Positions 61,561 through 64,000 of a DNA stretch of 64,000 nucleotides are shown here, piece after piece. Origin of the DNA: Gluconobacter cadivus (lineage in GTDB: Bacteria; Pseudomonadota; Alphaproteobacteria; Acetobacterales; Acetobacteraceae); NCBI RefSeq assembly GCF_015244745.1, contig NZ_JABCQI010000010.1:1-64000 (forward strand), written 5' to 3'. Under the pieces are notes generated by a model, which worked only from the letters and a program-made list of their open reading frames with translations, was not told the origin of the DNA and ran no database searches. Both the position numbers and the translations under genes were made by a program. Positions within the stretch are counted from its first letter, which is position 1. Each line of letters opens with the position of its first letter.

Positions 61561-62744
61561 TGGCTACCTCCCCCAAACTCATCGCCGCTGCGGGAGGGTG
61601 CCTCCTCGCGCTCTATGTCGGCTATATCGTCGTTGACCGTATCCATGTCTCTGCGGCCCTCGCAGCGGAGACGAAGGAAAACGCTCTGCCCGACGTTGCC
61701 GTCGTCAAGCCGATCCGGTCCCCCAAGAAGGTCGCCCTGACGCTGCCCGGCAACATCGATGCCTGGTATCAGGCGCCGATCTATCCGCAGGTCTCGGGCT
61801 ATGTGAAGATGTGGTACAAGGACTACGGCGCCCGCGTGAAGCAGGGTGACGTTCTGGCCGAGATCAACGCCCCGGCACTGGACGCACAATATGCACAGGC
61901 GAAGGCCGATCTCGCATCGATCATGGCAAAGTACAACCTGTCCAATGTCACGCTCCAGCGCTGGCAGGCCATGGGGCGCTCACAGTCCGTCTCGGGACAG
62001 TCCGTCTCCGTCGCGCAGGCCGACCAGCAGTCCGCCAAGGCGCAGGTCGAAGCTGCCGAACGCAATGTTGCACACTTCGAGGCGCTCGAACGCTTCAAAA
62101 CGATCGTCGCACCATTTGATGGTATCGTGACCTCACGTGACATCAATGTCGGCGACTACGTCCATGACGGCGGCGGTAACCTCAACGCCGCAGGCGCGGC
62201 CTCCGAGCTTTTCACCGTGGCTGACGTCCACAAGCTGCGTCTGTTCGTCTCCGTGCCGGAAGTCTTTCAGTATGTCCTTCAGCCGGACATCACAGCCGAA
62301 GTTACCGTCCCGCAGTTCAAGGATCGCAAGTTCACAGCGAACTTCCTGACGACCGCGCGCGGCTATGATCCGAACACCCGCACTTCCACCACGGAGTTCG
62401 AGATGGACAATCCGAACGAAGTCCTGTGGCCGGGGACCTTCGCTTCGGTGGAGCTCAAGGCGAACAACGAAAACTCGCATCTCTACGAAGTTCCCACGAG
62501 TGCTCTGGTCTTTCAGGAAAAGGGCATGCAGCTCGCCGTGGTCCGCGACGACAACACCGTCCATTTCCAGAACGTGACAGTTGGACGCATGGCCGATACG
62601 GCAACGGAAATTCAGGCTGGCATCGGCCCGAACGACCGCGTAATCGCCAATCCGCCCGCAGATGTGCTCGAAGGCGACAAGGTCAACGTGACCGTGCCAC
62701 AGCGCGGCTACAACCAGTCCGGCTTCGGAAAAGAGAACGAGTAA
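61560..62744 (+). CDS. RND-type membrane fusion protein (periplasmic adaptor)
   Basis: A 394-residue adaptor. An N-terminal membrane anchor (LIAAAGGCLLALYVGYIVVDRI) is followed by PDVAVVKPIRSPKKVALTLPGNIDAWYQAPIYPQVSGYVKMWYKDYGARVKQGD (lipoyl half), a helical hairpin, the second lipoyl half (VAPFDGIVTSRDINVGDYV) and a beta-barrel domain. It connects the RND permease to the outer membrane factor. It overlaps the permease stop by 1 bp and ends 1 bp before the next start. Confidence 0.95.
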   Translation: MATSPKLIAAAGGCLLALYVGYIVVDRIHVSAALAAETKENALPDVAVVKPIRSPKKVALTLPGNIDAWYQAPIYPQVSGYVKMWYKDYGARVKQGDVLAEINAPALDAQYAQAKADLASIMAKYNLSNVTLQRWQAMGRSQSVSGQSVSVAQADQQSAKAQVEAAERNVAHFEALERFKTIVAPFDGIVTSRDINVGDYVHDGGGNLNAAGAASELFTVADVHKLRLFVSVPEVFQYVLQPDITAEVTVPQFKDRKFTANFLTTARGYDPNTRTSTTEFEMDNPNEVLWPGTFASVELKANNENSHLYEVPTSALVFQEKGMQLAVVRDDNTVHFQNVTVGRMADTATEIQAGIGPNDRVIANPPADVLEGDKVNVTVPQRGYNQSGFGKENE

Positions 62745-62745
62745 G

Positions 62746-64000
62746 ATGATCCCATCCTTCTCCCGCCTCCGCCGCACCGGTCTGGTCTGCGGCACCGCCC
62801 TGTCGCTGCTCGGTTTGTCCGCGTGCGATCTGGCGCCCACCTACAAGGCTCCGAACCTTGTCGTCCCTGCCTCATGGCAGGGGCAGGCACCGTTTGCCGT
62901 GGCCACACCCGCGGATACAGCATTGCCCACCAACTGGTGGACCATGTTTCAGGACCCGCTGCTGAACGATCTTGAAGCCCGCGCCACTTCGGATAACGGC
63001 GACATTCAGGCCGCCGCCGAACGCTTCATTCAGGCCCGCGCCCTCGTCGTGGCCGCGCGTTCGGAACTGCTCCCGCATGTCAGTCTCGAAGCTGGTGCGT
63101 CGGACAACAAACAGTCCGCTGACCGCCTGTTCCGCAACGGTGCAACCCTGACCCAGACCGAAGAGGAATATGGCGGTCTGGCCTCATGGGAACCTGATTT
63201 CTGGTCATCCATCCGCAACCGCGTCCGCGAGCAGAAACAGTTCGCTCAGCAGCGTGCGGCCGATTTCGCCATGGCGCGCCTGAGCACGCAAGCCGAGCTT
63301 GCCCGCGATTACATCCAGCTTCGCGGCTATGATGCGCAGGATGCGATCTATGCGCAGTCCATCGGCTATTATGAGCGGGCCGTTCATATCACTGAAAATC
63401 AGGTCCAGAACCAGGCCGCTCCCCGCCTCGATCTGGCACGCGCACAGGCCCAGCTCTACACCACACAGGCAGCGCGTCTGGACATTCAGGCCGCAAGGCA
63501 GGTTACGGAACACGCCATCGCGGTGCTGACGAACAGTTCACCGTCGAGCTTCCACATCCCGGCCAGCCCGCAGTTCCATTTCGTCCAGCCGACGATCCCC
63601 ACGGACGTTCCCTCCACCCTGCTCCAGCGTCGTCCGGATATCGCTTCCTCCGAGCGCGAAATGGCACAGGCCAATCGTGAAATCGGCATTGCACGCGCGG
63701 CTTTCTATCCGCATATCGCCCTGCGCCTGAATGGTGGTTTCTCCGCCAATGGCTTCGATCTGGCCAATCTTGCCAACTCGTTGTGGACCTATGGCGCGAC
63801 GCTCGACATGCCGCTCTTCGATGGCGGCCTGCGCCGCGCGGAGCTTCAGAGAACATGGTCGGCCTATCGGGAAACGCGTGACGACTATCGTATGAAAGTT
63901 CTGTCGGCCTTCCGCGAAGTGGAAGACGGGCTGTCCCTGACCGAACGTCTGACCAAGGAAAACGCGGCGCTGGAACAGGCTGTCAAAGCCAATCTTGCCA
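62746..64000 (+). CDS. NodT-family outer membrane efflux lipoprotein, cut by the window end
   Basis: An outer membrane factor of which 418 residues are visible; the family usually has about 480-500, so the 3' end lies beyond 64000. The ATG at 62746 opens MIPSFSRLRRTGLVCGTALS, with lipobox LSAC at about residue 25 and mature start CDLAPTYKAPN. The signature LPTNWWTMFQDPLLNDLEARATSDN and the second repeat LLQRRPDIASSEREMAQANREIGIARAAFYPHI are present. It completes the RND tripartite operon. Confidence 0.93.
   Translation, partial: MIPSFSRLRRTGLVCGTALSLLGLSACDLAPTYKAPNLVVPASWQGQAPFAVATPADTALPTNWWTMFQDPLLNDLEARATSDNGDIQAAAERFIQARALVVAARSELLPHVSLEAGASDNKQSADRLFRNGATLTQTEEEYGGLASWEPDFWSSIRNRVREQKQFAQQRAADFAMARLSTQAELARDYIQLRGYDAQDAIYAQSIGYYERAVHITENQVQNQAAPRLDLARAQAQLYTTQAARLDIQAARQVTEHAIAVLTNSSPSSFHIPASPQFHFVQPTIPTDVPSTLLQRRPDIASSEREMAQANREIGIARAAFYPHIALRLNGGFSANGFDLANLANSLWTYGATLDMPLFDGGLRRAELQRTWSAYRETRDDYRMKVLSAFREVEDGLSLTERLTKENAALEQAVKANLA

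Noticed and set aside
1-64000. CRISPR array, tRNA or rRNA genes, prophage or attachment sites
   Set aside because: No regularly spaced repeats, cloverleaf folds, rRNA sequence or phage genes were seen on reading both strands.

Overview
The window looks like chromosomal DNA of an acetic acid bacterium, most like Gluconobacter. This is inferred from the gene repertoire (polyol ABC transporter with D-ribulokinase and a short-chain dehydrogenase, xylulokinase, OprB porin, many TonB-dependent receptors, stacked efflux systems) and the high-GC codon use. No rRNA or other taxonomic marker is present. No tRNA, CRISPR array or intact mobile element was found.

Layout. 0.2-1.7 kb: a broken IS3-type transposase end beside an AT-rich c-di-GMP phosphodiesterase (EAL-PAS). 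2.1-9.1 kb: a LysR regulator divergent from a tripartite EmrB/EmrA/outer-membrane-factor operon, followed through a 23-codon overlapping reading frame by xylulokinase. 9.4-11.8 kb: a Fur-box-controlled FhuE-like siderophore receptor. 11.9-15.3 kb: a Na+/H+ antiporter, then an MFS exporter divergent from its TetR regulator across a long palindrome. 15.5-25 kb: a GntR/UTRA regulator divergent from a seven-step cassette: TonB receptor, AzgA-like purine permease, secreted nucleoside hydrolase, adenine deaminase, AbgA-like M20 hydrolase and a phosphoribosyltransferase. It reads as an outer-membrane-to-cytoplasm purine nucleoside scavenging line. 25.5-32.5 kb: a second TonB receptor with an MFS transporter, then a Gfo/Idh/MocA enzyme divergent from an SsuD-like flavin monooxygenase and a YghZ-like aldo-keto reductase. 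This set resembles known sulfo-sugar desulfonation modules. 32.9-39.7 kb: the polyol operon (ribulokinase, binding protein, two permeases, ATPase, dehydrogenase). 39.9-44.1 kb: siderophore receptor plus DUF3649, PepSY and DUF3325 proteins, an iron uptake and reduction operon. 44.1-48.8 kb: Tat-exported phospholipase C, a small lipoprotein too short for routine ORF calls, and a PiT phosphate transporter preceded by a Pho-box-like repeat. 49.3-54.8 kb: cold shock protein, LysR/YeiH pair, saccharopine dehydrogenase-like enzyme with an Lrp regulator, OprB porin. 55-57.6 kb: an ABC exporter. 57.7-64 kb: an HpxZ-like protein and an RND efflux operon whose outer membrane factor runs off the window.

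The two parts most worth following up are the purine cassette (its nucleoside hydrolase appears to have lost part of the usual metal-binding motif) and the adjoining monooxygenase/reductase/Gfo-Idh group. Several intergenic dyad symmetries are reported as candidate operators. They were found by eye and none has been tested. All assignments come from reading motifs and translations, without database searches.
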